Shown piece by piece: positions 1 to 8,407 of a DNA stretch of 45,778 bases. Within the stretch, counting starts at the first letter, position 1, and the number at the start of each line of letters is the position of its first letter. A program made the position numbers and the translations under genes. Under the pieces are notes generated by a model. It did not search any database and was not told the origin of the DNA. It worked only from the letters and a program-made list of their open reading frames with translations. Source of the stretch: Chlorobiota bacterium (GTDB lineage: Bacteria > Bacteroidota > Bacteroidia > Bacteroidales > Marinilabiliaceae); contig JAADEM010000141.1 of assembly GCA_013153405.1 (NCBI GenBank), positions 1-45,778 on the forward strand, read 5' to 3'.

Positions 1-27
1 AACCAGACTTCTAAAACCGGGGAAAAA

Positions 28-1623
28 TCAGAAATCCCAGTACAGGTTCTTCAGGCTTGTTTGTATTGCAAAATAAAAATATTTTGTATCCTGTGTTCGT
101 TGTTCATTTTCCAGATTCCGCACACGCAATCCTGCTGTCAGATTCCACATATTACGTGGATTTACAATAAAGCTAAGGCTCATATCTCCATACAGCAAAT
201 CGGTTTTAAGCCCCTGACCTATGTACACACCGTAGTCATACGGACGATTTACATTTCCCTTAAGCACATCCTTTCCCCAGCTTACTCCGTCACCGTAATC
301 GTCACCATACATCGATTTTACAAGCTGACCTTTGAACAACCACCTGTTATGCCTGTATCTTAAAATAAATACACCTTCACGAAAGTTAGCTCCGAAAATA
401 TGTGCCATCGGCTGGTTGTAATGGGAATATCCGTAAATGGGCGAATAATGGGAATAAGTATACGGTCTCACCTGATTATACTCTGCCTGAAAGTCAAGAT
501 GTCTCACTTTAAATAAATCAAAAGTCTTTATTCCCAGTTGAAACCCCTGTTTGTTAGCCCACCATTTATTGCCCGAAAAAACCTCATCGAACTTAAATTC
601 ACCTAGTACGAATTGTCCGTAAAATGTAAGCCATTTTGCTGCAATATACTTCAAATTAACGGCCATTGTAACATTATCAGGCGAACCGTTGGCATACTCA
701 ACCGGACGAACAAACACTCCCGGAATAAGATATGAATATTCTACACCGCGATAACCGGTAATACTGTCATATCTTGCCCATACAACATTTGCAAACAATC
801 CTATACTGAACCTGTTGCCCATATTCCAATCTAGATAATGTGTTGCACTGTATTTGGCAGGATAACGTGTATCGCCGAGTGAATTATCCCTTTCCAGCCG
901 TATCATATTGTTCCACAAGAACATATATTTTACTTTCCAGAAAGTTGTGGTAAATTTCAGATACGGGTAACTGAATGCCACATCCGACATTATCAAAGAA
1001 CGGTACCCATCACCAATAAAATTCTTACCGTAACCAAGAGTTATATTAAAGTACTCTGCAAAATCGAGTGAAAACCATCCTGTTGCCTGTGCAAAATCAT
1101 GACCATCATCACCAAAATCTTTTCTTTTTCCCTGTCCGGGTATTATGTTATACTTTTCTGCAAACTCATCGATATAATTAGGAAAGGTGGCCTGATTCTC
1201 TACAAAGTCGGTATAAAAAGAGACGTATTTTCCGATATTTCCCTGAACAAAAACCCCTCTGGTATTTATCCATGTTGTTTTACCTTCAACAGTTTCACGT
1301 CCAAGACCGAAATCGAAAAGAGGATTTATACAAACTTTAATATCCTCATCCTGCCATCTGAAAAGATCATCATGAACAGCACGTCTCCAGAAATTCATCT
1401 TCTTATCGGGAACCCTGATTCCGTCATAAATTGCAGAGTCACTGTCTATAACTTTATTTATCTCATCCATCCTGTAATTTCTGACAGATGTATGAAAGTT
1501 GGTACCCGGCTTGTATAAATACCTTGAAAAGGGATCAAAATCAAAATTCTCGTAATGACTATACTGCTGTGAATACATTCCTAACGAAACAAACAACAAT
1601 ATCAGACCTGTTAAATATCGCAT
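28..1623 (-). CDS. Outer-membrane beta-barrel protein, RemB/Wzi-like
   Basis: The 531-residue protein begins with a cleavable signal peptide (hydrophobic residues 5-16, then Tyr-Ser-Gln-Gln). The mature part is rich in alternating aromatic and polar strands (many Tyr, Trp and Phe) and ends in the terminal Phe typical of outer-membrane barrels (last residues YWDF). The overall look recalls the RemB gliding-motility and Wzi capsule-assembly barrels of Bacteroidota, which sit in the outer membrane and help surface organisation. That assignment is from recollection of the family, not an alignment. No gliding or capsule gene lies beside it in the window, so the role is open. The ATG at 1623 is the only start that keeps the signal peptide. 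The gene is divergent from the lactonase-like lipoprotein, with a 166-bp gap. Confidence 0.7.
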   Translation of the reverse strand: MRYLTGLILLFVSLGMYSQQYSHYENFDFDPFSRYLYKPGTNFHTSVRNYRMDEINKVIDSDSAIYDGIRVPDKKMNFWRRAVHDDLFRWQDEDIKVCINPLFDFGLGRETVEGKTTWINTRGVFVQGNIGKYVSFYTDFVENQATFPNYIDEFAEKYNIIPGQGKRKDFGDDGHDFAQATGWFSLDFAEYFNITLGYGKNFIGDGYRSLIMSDVAFSYPYLKFTTTFWKVKYMFLWNNMIRLERDNSLGDTRYPAKYSATHYLDWNMGNRFSIGLFANVVWARYDSITGYRGVEYSYLIPGVFVRPVEYANGSPDNVTMAVNLKYIAAKWLTFYGQFVLGEFKFDEVFSGNKWWANKQGFQLGIKTFDLFKVRHLDFQAEYNQVRPYTYSHYSPIYGYSHYNQPMAHIFGANFREGVFILRYRHNRWLFKGQLVKSMYGDDYGDGVSWGKDVLKGNVNRPYDYGVYIGQGLKTDLLYGDMSLSFIVNPRNMWNLTAGLRVRNLENEQRTQDTKYFYFAIQTSLKNLYWDF

Positions 1624-1789
1624 TCAATTAAGTTTTACTACTTTATCTAACGTATAAAAATAAACAAAATTACCTGTGCAACACATCTACGCATAAAAAA
1701 CTCAAAAGTTTTAAAAGTTTGCTTCCGGCATATATTATTCATCGCAAAAAATGTTTGTATCTTGTTTTCCAAACTAAAAATCAACGATC

Positions 1790-2887
1790 ATGACCAGAAC
1801 ATTATTTTTAATTTCCACTGTGTTGTTGTTTACAGTATCGTGCCGGCAACAACCCGTTACAAAATCTCTTTTTGTGGGCACATATACCAATAAAGGAGGC
1901 GATGGTGTTATGACCTATAGTTTCAACACAGGAACCGGAGAACTAAATAAGGCCAGGCTAGCAGTAAAACTCAGCAATCCAAGCTATGTGGCAGTATCGC
2001 ATGACGGCAGCAGATTGTATGCCGTTTCGGAAAAAGATGATTCAAAAGTATCAGTATTCAACATCACTGAAGACGGAACAAATCTGGAACCGGTAAGCAG
2101 TAAAAAACTAAATGCTGCAGCAGCTTGTTATGTCAGTAGTAACAAAGATGACTCGGAACTTTTTGTGGCAAACTATGTTTCGGGCACATTCTCTTTTCTA
2201 CCTCTTGATCCGAATGGAAAGATACTTTCGGTAGACAACCTAAAACCCGGTGTTGCATCAAAAGTTGACACAACACGTCAGATGGCACCTCATGCCCATT
2301 CCATTGCGCCGGGGCCTTTTGGCAAGTATGTTTACGGTGCTGATCTCGGCGCTGACCGCATTTTCGTATTCACAAAGAACAATGACAAATATGTTCTTTA
2401 CAAAGAGGTTGTAATGCCTCCTGGCTCCGGTCCGCGACATTTTGCTTTTCACCCCGACGGTGAAACAATGGCTGTATTGGGTGAACTGAACAGCACTGTT
2501 ATCATTGTTAAAAAGGATTACGAAGGTTGTTTTTCAAAGGTAGGAAAGTCGTACTCTATGCTTCCCGAAGGATTCACAGGTTTCAGTAAAGCCGCTGACA
2601 TTCATTTTTCTCCTGACGGAAATTTCCTGTACGCATCGAACAGAGGGCACAACAGTATTGTGGTTTATGATTTCAGAACAGGAGCACCAAAACCTGTACA
2701 ATGGGTAACGGAAAAAATAAAGTGGCCCCGTAATTTCACCATCGATCCATCAGGAAATTTTCTGATTGTTGCTAACCGCCATTCGAACAGCATAACTGTT
2801 TTTAAGCGTGACACAAAAACCGGCAAACTTACATACCTCAGTAATTCAGGAGGAATTTTTGAACCTGTTTGTTTGAAGTTCAGATAA
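1790..2887 (+). CDS. Lactonase-fold (Pgl/YbhE-like) seven-bladed propeller lipoprotein
   Basis: The product (365 aa) matches the 6-phosphogluconolactonase/3-carboxymuconate cyclase-like beta-propeller family (COG2706 type), which hydrolyses sugar lactones. Seen directly: a lipoprotein signal with lipobox LFTVSC at residues 13-18, the opening strand SLFVGTYTNKGGDGV, and repeated blade signatures such as SHDGSRLYAVSE, HPDGETMAV, SPDGNFLYASNRGHNS and DPSGNFLIVANRHSNS. Length is normal for the family. The lipid anchor implies a periplasmic or surface location, unlike the cytosolic enzyme of the pentose phosphate pathway, so the substrate may be an extracellular lactone or oligosaccharide derivative (inference). 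It stands alone, followed 43 bases later by a separate nucleotidyltransferase gene with its own promoter-like box. Confidence 0.85.
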   Translation: MTRTLFLISTVLLFTVSCRQQPVTKSLFVGTYTNKGGDGVMTYSFNTGTGELNKARLAVKLSNPSYVAVSHDGSRLYAVSEKDDSKVSVFNITEDGTNLEPVSSKKLNAAAACYVSSNKDDSELFVANYVSGTFSFLPLDPNGKILSVDNLKPGVASKVDTTRQMAPHAHSIAPGPFGKYVYGADLGADRIFVFTKNNDKYVLYKEVVMPPGSGPRHFAFHPDGETMAVLGELNSTVIIVKKDYEGCFSKVGKSYSMLPEGFTGFSKAADIHFSPDGNFLYASNRGHNSIVVYDFRTGAPKPVQWVTEKIKWPRNFTIDPSGNFLIVANRHSNSITVFKRDTKTGKLTYLSNSGGIFEPVCLKFR

Positions 2888-2906
2888 TGAACATTTGATT
2901 TTTTCG

Positions 2907-2914
2907 TATCTTTG
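2907..2914 (+). promoter_or_regulatory. Bacteroidota-type -7 box upstream of the MNT gene
   Basis: TATCTTTG matches the TAnnTTTG -7 consensus of the Bacteroidota primary sigma factor. It lies 15 bases before the ATG at 2930, and a longer reading from a TTG at 2912 would start inside the box, which supports 2930 as the start. No clear -33 TTTG at the usual spacing was found. Confidence 0.5.
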
Positions 2915-2929
2915 AGAAACGAATGTGCT

Positions 2930-3229
2930 ATGTTCTTAGATAATTACAAAAACAAAATAGTTGAGCTTTGTGAAAAACACAAGGTCAAGCATTTATTTGT
3001 TTTAGGCTCTGTTCTGACTGACGGCTTTTCGAATGATAGCGACATTGATTTTCTTGTAGATATAAACACAAACGACCCGATAGCTTATGCTGAGAATTAT
3101 TTCAACTTTAAATTTGAGCTGGAAAACCTTTTAAAACGAAAGATAGACCTGCTGAAAGAAAAAGCGATAAAGAACAGCTATTTCATTGAAAGTATCAACA
3201 ATTCAAAACAATTGATCTATGAAGATTGA
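2930..3229 (+). CDS. MNT-type minimal nucleotidyltransferase (HEPN/MNT antitoxin family)
   Basis: The 99-residue protein carries the minimal nucleotidyltransferase signature: G-S followed by a loop and S-D-I-D-F (GSVLTDGFSNDSDIDF, about residues 27-42), with a third acidic residue in KIDLL near residue 75. In HEPN/MNT pairs this protein AMPylates and neutralises the HEPN RNase toxin. The catalytic residues look intact. The start is taken as ATG 2930, because an upstream TTG (2912) falls in the -7 box. The downstream partner begins 11 bases before this gene's end, the usual operon overlap, but is reduced to 26 codons. The gene is therefore an orphan antitoxin or a domesticated nucleotidyltransferase. 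Confidence 0.85.
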   Translation: MFLDNYKNKIVELCEKHKVKHLFVLGSVLTDGFSNDSDIDFLVDINTNDPIAYAENYFNFKFELENLLKRKIDLLKEKAIKNSYFIESINNSKQLIYED

Positions 3230-3299
3230 AATAAAAACCTGGCTTCAGGATATTGACAGATTTATCGATGAAATATTAAAACTTATAAACAAACGATAA
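3219..3299 (+). pseudogene. Truncated HEPN (DUF86-like) toxin remnant, 26 codons
   Basis: The ATG at 3219 overlaps the end of the MNT gene and opens a 26-codon frame ([20 protein letters not shown], then six more residues) ending at TAA 3297-3299. The opening resembles the first helix of HEPN partners of MNT proteins, where a short basic start is followed by WLxDIxxxIxEI. The conserved RxxxxH catalytic motif of the HEPN toxin is absent because the frame stops before it. Immediately after the stop is a GC-richer ATTCGCG repeat and glyA. I read this as a deletion remnant of the toxin, but a genuine micro-ORF cannot be excluded. Confidence 0.5.
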
Positions 3300-3305
3300 A
3301 AATAA

Positions 3306-3335
3306 TTTGCGTTAATTCGCGTCATTCGCGGTTAA
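3306..3335 (+). repeat. ATTCGCG-type short direct repeat before glyA
   Basis: The segment TTTGCGTTAATTCGCG continuing into TCATTCGCGG contains two near-tandem copies of ATTCGCG just upstream of glyA (start 3347). I recall very similar text in intergenic regions of many Bacteroidota genomes. It may hold the glyA transcription start region, since TAATTTG at its left edge is one base short of the TAnnTTTG box. Confidence 0.45.
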
Positions 3336-3346
3336 AAATAAATCAA

Positions 3347-4627
3347 ATGAAAAGAGACACAAAAGTTTTCGATCTTATTCAGGACGAATACAACAGACAA
3401 AAGATGGGTATCGAGTTGATCGCCTCTGAGAATTTTGTCAGCGACCAGGTAATGGAAGCTATGGGTTCCTGCCTGACAAATAAATATGCCGAAGGTTACC
3501 CCGGCAAGCGTTACTACGGCGGATGCCAGGTTGTTGACCAGACAGAGCAGCTTGCCATCGACCGTGCATGTGAGCTTTACGGTGCCGAGTATGCCAATGT
3601 TCAGCCCCACTCGGGAGCACAGGCCAATGCTGCTATCTTCTTCGCAATACTTAAGCCCGGCGACACATTTATGGGACTTGACCTTGCACACGGAGGCCAC
3701 CTTACTCACGGCTCACCTGTAAACTTCTCAGGACGTGATTTCAATGCTGTTGCATACCACGTTAAGGAAGACACCGGAACCATCGATTACGATGAGATGG
3801 AAACTCTGGCATTGGAGCACAAGCCGAAAATGATAATTGCAGGTGCATCTGCTTACTCACGCGAGTGGGATTATGCCCGTATGCGTAAAATAGCCGACCA
3901 TGTTGGCGCTATTCTGATGTGCGACATGGCTCACCCTGCAGGACTTATTGCCAAAGGACTACTGAACAATCCGGTTGAGCATTGCCACATTGTAACAACA
4001 ACTACCCACAAAACACTTCGTGGTCCCCGTGGCGGAATGATCCTTGTAGGTAAAGATTTTGAAAACCCATGGGGATACAAAACCCCGAAAGGGAAAATCA
4101 AAATGGTATCAGAAGTGCTGAACTTTGCCGTATTCCCCGGACAGCAAGGCGGACCACTTGAGCACATTATTGCTGCCAAAGCAGTTGCTTTCGGTGAAGC
4201 TCTCAGTGATGACTTCCAGCGTTATGCAGAACAGGTGAAGAAGAATGCCGATGTGATGGCTGAAGAGTTTGTTAAGAAGGGCTACAAGGTAATTTCAGGC
4301 GGAACAGACAATCACCTTATGCTTATCGACCTTCGCACTAAGTTCCCTGACATCACTGGTAAGGTTGTGGAAAACACACTTGTAAAAGCCGACATCACAA
4401 TCAACAAAAACATGGTTCCGTTCGACAGCCGCTCTCCGTTCCAGACATCAGGTTTCCGTGTTGGTACTGCCGCCGTCACAACCCGCGGCCTGACGGAAGA
4501 GCACATGCCTGTTATCGTTGAATTCATCGATGAGATAATTTCAAATATCGAAAATGAAGAAGTTATTGCATCTGTTCGTAAGAAGGTGAATGATATGATG
4601 GGAGACAGACCTATGTTTGCGTGGTAG
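3347..4627 (+). CDS. glyA: Serine hydroxymethyltransferase
   Basis: GlyA (426 aa) is the PLP enzyme that interconverts serine and glycine while loading one-carbon units on tetrahydrofolate, in the cytoplasm. Visible landmarks are the N-terminal [11 protein letters not shown], the [16 protein letters not shown] segment, PHSGAQAN, and the PLP-lysine site [14 protein letters not shown] (about residues 219-232, Lys in THK). The length is standard for bacterial GlyA. It is monocistronic: a short repeat precedes it and a strong intrinsic terminator follows at 4661. Codon use looks GC-richer than in the neighbouring genes, as expected of a highly expressed gene (impression, not computed). Confidence 0.98.
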   Translation: MKRDTKVFDLIQDEYNRQKMGIELIASENFVSDQVMEAMGSCLTNKYAEGYPGKRYYGGCQVVDQTEQLAIDRACELYGAEYANVQPHSGAQANAAIFFAILKPGDTFMGLDLAHGGHLTHGSPVNFSGRDFNAVAYHVKEDTGTIDYDEMETLALEHKPKMIIAGASAYSREWDYARMRKIADHVGAILMCDMAHPAGLIAKGLLNNPVEHCHIVTTTTHKTLRGPRGGMILVGKDFENPWGYKTPKGKIKMVSEVLNFAVFPGQQGGPLEHIIAAKAVAFGEALSDDFQRYAEQVKKNADVMAEEFVKKGYKVISGGTDNHLMLIDLRTKFPDITGKVVENTLVKADITINKNMVPFDSRSPFQTSGFRVGTAAVTTRGLTEEHMPVIVEFIDEIISNIENEEVIASVRKKVNDMMGDRPMFAW

Positions 4628-4660
4628 AGGGCAATGAGCTAATGATAGAATAATATAAGA

Positions 4661-4693
4661 AAGGGACGATTTTTTGATCGCCCCTTTTTTTTG
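4661..4693 (+). terminator. Intrinsic terminator of glyA
   Basis: GGGACGAT pairs with ATCGCCCC across a five-T loop (one G-T pair) and is followed by a run of eight T. It sits 33 bases after the glyA stop and ahead of the convergent sulfatase gene. Confidence 0.85.
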
Positions 4694-4770
4694 TGTATTG
4701 TTATCAAAAACCGCAGAAAACATATGCTTTCTGTAGATCTAAGATTTTTCTGACTTTACTAAAAAGTATA

Positions 4771-6315
4771 TTAACGTTCACCCGGAGATGTTAGTTTTTC
4801 CATTACTTTATCAAGACTAAAGCTTGCAGCTTCCATTCTTGGAGGAAATTCATTAAAAGTCAACAAGAATTCTCCTACAACATCTTGTACCGGAACCAGC
4901 AGGAATGACCTGTCCAGCATCCAGTCATAATATGTATTAGAAGTAATTGTTGCCTGCTCGTAAGGATCACGTCGAAGGTTAAAGATCAAAGGTACACGCA
5001 AAGGTGTAAACGGGTTTGCCCATACTTCAAAAGTACCCATTGCACGCTGTTCCATAAAAACAAATTTCCAATCATCATATCGCACAGCGGTCAGATCACC
5101 ATCATCAGAGAAGTAAAATATCTCATGTCGTCTTCCCTCTTTCTCTTCTCCGGTCAGGGAAGGCAGCATATTGTAACCGTCCAGATGTACTTTAAATGTC
5201 TTATCCCCTACCTTTTTACCCTTCTTCAGTTCTTCTTTAATATTAGGATTTCCTGCAGCAGCAAGAAAGGTAGGCATCCAGTCCATTCCTGAAAATATCT
5301 CATTTGAAACAGAACCTGCTTCGATATGTCCCGGCCATCTGACCATTGCGGGGACTCTCCAGCCGCCTTCCCAGTTTGTGTTTTTTTCTCCCCTGAAAGG
5401 ACTTGATCCTGCATCCGGCCATGTGTTTTTATGTGGTCCGTTATCGGTTCCGTACACTACAATTGTATTATCTGCAATACCCAGACTATCCAGCAATTTC
5501 AAAAGCTGTCCAACATGCATGTCATGTTCTACCATTCCGTCACCATATGTATCCTGACCCGATATCCCTTTATGCTCCGCCTTGACATGAGTCCTGAAGT
5601 GCATACGGGTTCCGTTCCACCACACGAAGAAAGGTTTTCCCTCTTTTACTGTTTTGGTGATAAACTTAATCGCAGCGTCTACAGTCTCATCATCGATGGT
5701 CTCCATTCGTTTTTTTGTCAAAGGGCCCGTATCCTCAATTTTACCACCGGCAAAAGAGTGAATTACACCGCGGGGTCCATACTTCTTTTTGAAATTCGGA
5801 TATTTTTCAGGATCGGGATAATCTTCATTTTCCGGCTCCTCTTCAGCATTCAGATGGTATAAGTTTCCATAGAACTCATCAAAACCGTGGTTGGTAGGCA
5901 AGTGCTCATCTCTGTCGCCCAAATGGTTCTTACCGAACTGTCCGGTGGCATAGCCAAGAGGTTTAAGCAATTCGGCAATAGTGGGATCTTCTTCCGATAT
6001 TCCCTCTTTAGCACCCGGCAAACCTACTTTACTCAATCCTGTGCGAAAAACACTTTGTCCAAGAATAAATGACGAGCGCCCGGCAGTACAGCTCTGTTCA
6101 GCGTAGTAGTCGGTAAATATCAATCCCTGATCGGCAATACGGTCAATGTTTGGGGTTCTATATCCCATCATGCCCATTGTGTATGCACTTATATTGGATT
6201 GTCCGATATCATCACCCCATATTACCAGGATGTTTGGTTTTTGTTTTTCTTTAGCAAGTACGGAGGATACTATTAATATAGCAGCAAGCGCACTCAATAG
6301 TGTCTTGTTTTTCAT
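4771..6315 (-). CDS. Secreted formylglycine-dependent sulfatase (arylsulfatase family)
   Basis: The 514-residue protein has a signal peptide (residues 1-21, ending VLA-K) and the alkaline-phosphatase-superfamily sulfatase fold. The metal-binding start NILVIWGDDIG has Asp35 and Asp36. The maturation motif CTAGRSS has Cys76, which fits the C-x-(P/A)-x-R rule for conversion to formylglycine. The GKNHLGD motif (about residues 128-134) and the metal-binding VVYGTDNGPHKNTW follow. It would hydrolyse sulfate esters in the periplasm or outside the cell, often on polysaccharides or aryl sulfates. The substrate cannot be read from the sequence. No anaerobic maturase or formylglycine-generating enzyme is in the window. 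It stands alone, convergent with glyA. Confidence 0.93.
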   Translation of the reverse strand: MKNKTLLSALAAILIVSSVLAKEKQKPNILVIWGDDIGQSNISAYTMGMMGYRTPNIDRIADQGLIFTDYYAEQSCTAGRSSFILGQSVFRTGLSKVGLPGAKEGISEEDPTIAELLKPLGYATGQFGKNHLGDRDEHLPTNHGFDEFYGNLYHLNAEEEPENEDYPDPEKYPNFKKKYGPRGVIHSFAGGKIEDTGPLTKKRMETIDDETVDAAIKFITKTVKEGKPFFVWWNGTRMHFRTHVKAEHKGISGQDTYGDGMVEHDMHVGQLLKLLDSLGIADNTIVVYGTDNGPHKNTWPDAGSSPFRGEKNTNWEGGWRVPAMVRWPGHIEAGSVSNEIFSGMDWMPTFLAAAGNPNIKEELKKGKKVGDKTFKVHLDGYNMLPSLTGEEKEGRRHEIFYFSDDGDLTAVRYDDWKFVFMEQRAMGTFEVWANPFTPLRVPLIFNLRRDPYEQATITSNTYYDWMLDRSFLLVPVQDVVGEFLLTFNEFPPRMEAASFSLDKVMEKLTSPGER

Positions 6316-6464
6316 TATTAAAATTTAAGTAATGTATAACTTTAATAATATAACAAGCTTACTCCCTGAATGTTTAAATTAATTGATTATGGGCAATATC
6401 GCACATTTTCCAATAGTCAGAATCATATGCCCGGATATATTCTTTAAGGAATTCATTATCCGTT

Positions 6465-7244
6465 TCAGAAACGAAACAATTTCAGTTTCTCAATATATTT
6501 CATTGCTTCAATATACCCGAGGTCGAATAAATAATCTGTCTTACTGAAATCAAGAACCCCTACATGTTCCGGAATATACGGATCGATCACAACATCACAC
6601 ATCTCCATTTTAGGTTTTACATTCATTTTTATAACCTGAGTAAAAATTCTTTCCGCAGCTGTTTTTGCCGTTATATCTTCGGGCGGTTTATAATTATTTA
6701 CATGTACTCCTATTACAAAATAATCTTGTTCAACAAGCGGCTCTACCGGAAGATTATTGAATAGACCACCATCGATGTAATATTCACCGTTTATAACTAC
6801 GGGTTCAAAAATCACCGGAATGGATGCAGATGCAATAACCGGTTTAAGCAACTCTCCACTGCTTATTATTTCAAAATTACCCTGATTAAGATTACTAACA
6901 CAGCAATAAAACTTATTATTAAGCTCCTCAAATGCGTCATGGCCTACTAATTTCCCAAGCAATTTCAATAATTTATCCATCTTCAGAAGCCCTTTTTTGC
7001 TCCAGGAAAGATGGAACACCTTACGAAATGTTTTGGTATTCAGAGTCTTTTTTATTTCCTCAGGTGACATTCCCGAGCTGTAAAGAACTCCGATTATTGC
7101 ACCAATACTTGTACCTGAAATTGCCTCTATTTTTATTCCGTTTTCATCAAAAGCTTTTAATACTCCCAGATGAATAGCACCCCGGGAGCCACCTCCGGAT
7201 AAAGCCAGTGCCGTTTTTTTATTTTTATGAGGAATTAATAACAT
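6465..7244 (-). CDS. Patatin-like phospholipase (copy 1)
   Basis: This is a patatin/RssA-type serine hydrolase of about 259 aa using a Ser-Asp dyad. It shows the oxyanion loop SGGGSRG, the nucleophile GTSIG (Ser in GxSxG) and the DGG dyad motif in YYIDGGLFNNLPVEP. No signal peptide or membrane segment is evident, so it is probably a cytoplasmic or membrane-associated phospholipase or lipid acyl hydrolase. A reading from 7271 would use a TTG and overlap the upstream gene. The ATG at 7244 gives a 10-base gap and keeps all motifs, so it is preferred. It is the second gene of a two-gene patatin operon. Confidence 0.87.
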   Translation of the reverse strand: MLLIPHKNKKTALALSGGGSRGAIHLGVLKAFDENGIKIEAISGTSIGAIIGVLYSSGMSPEEIKKTLNTKTFRKVFHLSWSKKGLLKMDKLLKLLGKLVGHDAFEELNNKFYCCVSNLNQGNFEIISSGELLKPVIASASIPVIFEPVVINGEYYIDGGLFNNLPVEPLVEQDYFVIGVHVNNYKPPEDITAKTAAERIFTQVIKMNVKPKMEMCDVVIDPYIPEHVGVLDFSKTDYLFDLGYIEAMKYIEKLKLFRF

Positions 7245-7254
7245 ATAATCCTGT

Positions 7255-8142
7255 TTATAACATTTTTCCAAATGCCTCTTTTGCTTTTCTATATCCCAGC
7301 TCTATCATCTCGGCAGCCCTGTCGAACTCAAGCGTACCACAAGCGTTCCGTGCTATTTCAATATCAACGTCAGGCGGGTAGGCAGCTATCTTCTGCCTGG
7401 CAATGGTACTTTGCATAGCATCAAATGCCTTATCAGCAATATCGTACATTCCCCAGTGATCGGAATCATCATCGTCATTTAAAATATTTTGAAAAAAGTT
7501 CATTATGCTTTTCTGAAACGAAACAATACCATACTCTTCTTTCTCTTCTCTTTTTACCTTTCCCGTTTCACTCTCCATCTCGCCACCCAGGTTCACAGCA
7601 ATTATCAGTTCAGTATTATCGTTAAATGTCGGAGCAATGGGAACAGGATTCAGAATTCCTCCATCAACCAGCTTCACGCCGTTATAATCGAAAGGAACAA
7701 AAAACAGAGGCAAAGACACAGAAGCACGGATAGCATCAAACAAAGAACCTGATTTCAGCCAAACCTCCTTCTCTGACGCAATATCGGCAGCAACAGCCGT
7801 AAACGGCACCGGAAGATCTTCAATCTTCACATCACCGATAAGCCCTTTTAAAACATCTATTATTTTCTCACCTTTAAAAAATCCGCCACTGCCCCATGAG
7901 ATATCGAGCAGTGAAATAATATCGGTCTTGTCAATTCCTCTCATCCAATCCTCAAGCACATCAAGTTTTCCGGCAGCATATACGCCACCTATCAATGAGC
8001 CAATGGAACACCCCGATATCGACTTTATCTCGTAATTATGTTCTTCAAGCCAACGTATAACTCCAATGTGAGCAAGCCCGCGGGCTCCACCACTTCCAAG
8101 AACCAGGGATACGGTTTTCTTTTCTCTTTTCACATTCTTCAT
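7255..8142 (-). CDS. Patatin-like phospholipase (copy 2)
   Basis: The 295-residue patatin family hydrolase has LGSGGARGLAHIGVI as oxyanion loop, GCSIG as nucleophile elbow (Ser in GxSxG) and VDGGILNPVPI as the DGG motif. It differs from its downstream neighbour by an insertion between the DGG motif and the C-terminus that includes an acidic run (NDDDDSDHWG, about residues 222-231). It resembles RssA/NTE-type cytosolic patatins. The pair is diverged enough to be an old duplication or two independent family members. The gene starts 16 bases from repeat element 1, so its promoter must lie inside or across that element. Confidence 0.9.
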   Translation of the reverse strand: MKNVKREKKTVSLVLGSGGARGLAHIGVIRWLEEHNYEIKSISGCSIGSLIGGVYAAGKLDVLEDWMRGIDKTDIISLLDISWGSGGFFKGEKIIDVLKGLIGDVKIEDLPVPFTAVAADIASEKEVWLKSGSLFDAIRASVSLPLFFVPFDYNGVKLVDGGILNPVPIAPTFNDNTELIIAVNLGGEMESETGKVKREEKEEYGIVSFQKSIMNFFQNILNDDDDSDHWGMYDIADKAFDAMQSTIARQKIAAYPPDVDIEIARNACGTLEFDRAAEMIELGYRKAKEAFGKML

Positions 8143-8157
8143 TTACAAATGTATTGT

Positions 8158-8323
8158 AGTAGAGGATGTCTAAAAAGTCGTCATTCCGAACGAACTGAAG
8201 GAATCTCAAAATTTACAAGTATTGAAAATCAAGAGATTGCCTGCCCGACTGCGCTGGTCTGGCGGGCTTCGTCGTTCCTCCTACCAATGACGTTAAGGTT
8301 TTACATTGGGGACATCCTCTACT
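8158..8323. repeat. TIR-bounded palindromic element, copy 1
   Basis: The ends are a perfect 13-base inverted repeat, AGTAGAGGATGTC (8158-8170) and GACATCCTCTACT (8311-8323). The left inner arm is TAAAAAGTCGTCATTCCGA and the right inner arm contains AATGACGTTAAGGTTTTAC. The element occupies the divergent intergenic space between a patatin gene and the TSUP permease gene. It is in reverse orientation relative to copies 2 and 3: its left arm matches the reverse complement of their right arms. It has no coding capacity that I can see. Confidence 0.85.
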
Positions 8324-8376
8324 GGCATTTAACTCCTGTTTCAAATTTAATCTTTTAAACTGATTAATAAAATAAC

Positions 8377-8384
8377 TACTTTTG
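8377..8384 (+). promoter_or_regulatory. -7 box for the TSUP permease gene
   Basis: TACTTTTG matches TAnnTTTG and is 23 bases before the ATG at 8408. No confident -33 box was found. Confidence 0.5.
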
Positions 8385-8407
8385 ACTATCTTATCATTTA
8401 TCGTACT

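Noticed and set aside
8158..8323. TA target-site duplication around repeat copy 1
   Set aside because: TA flanks copy 1, but copies 2 and 3 do not have TA flanks, so a Tc1/mariner-like TA duplication is not supported.
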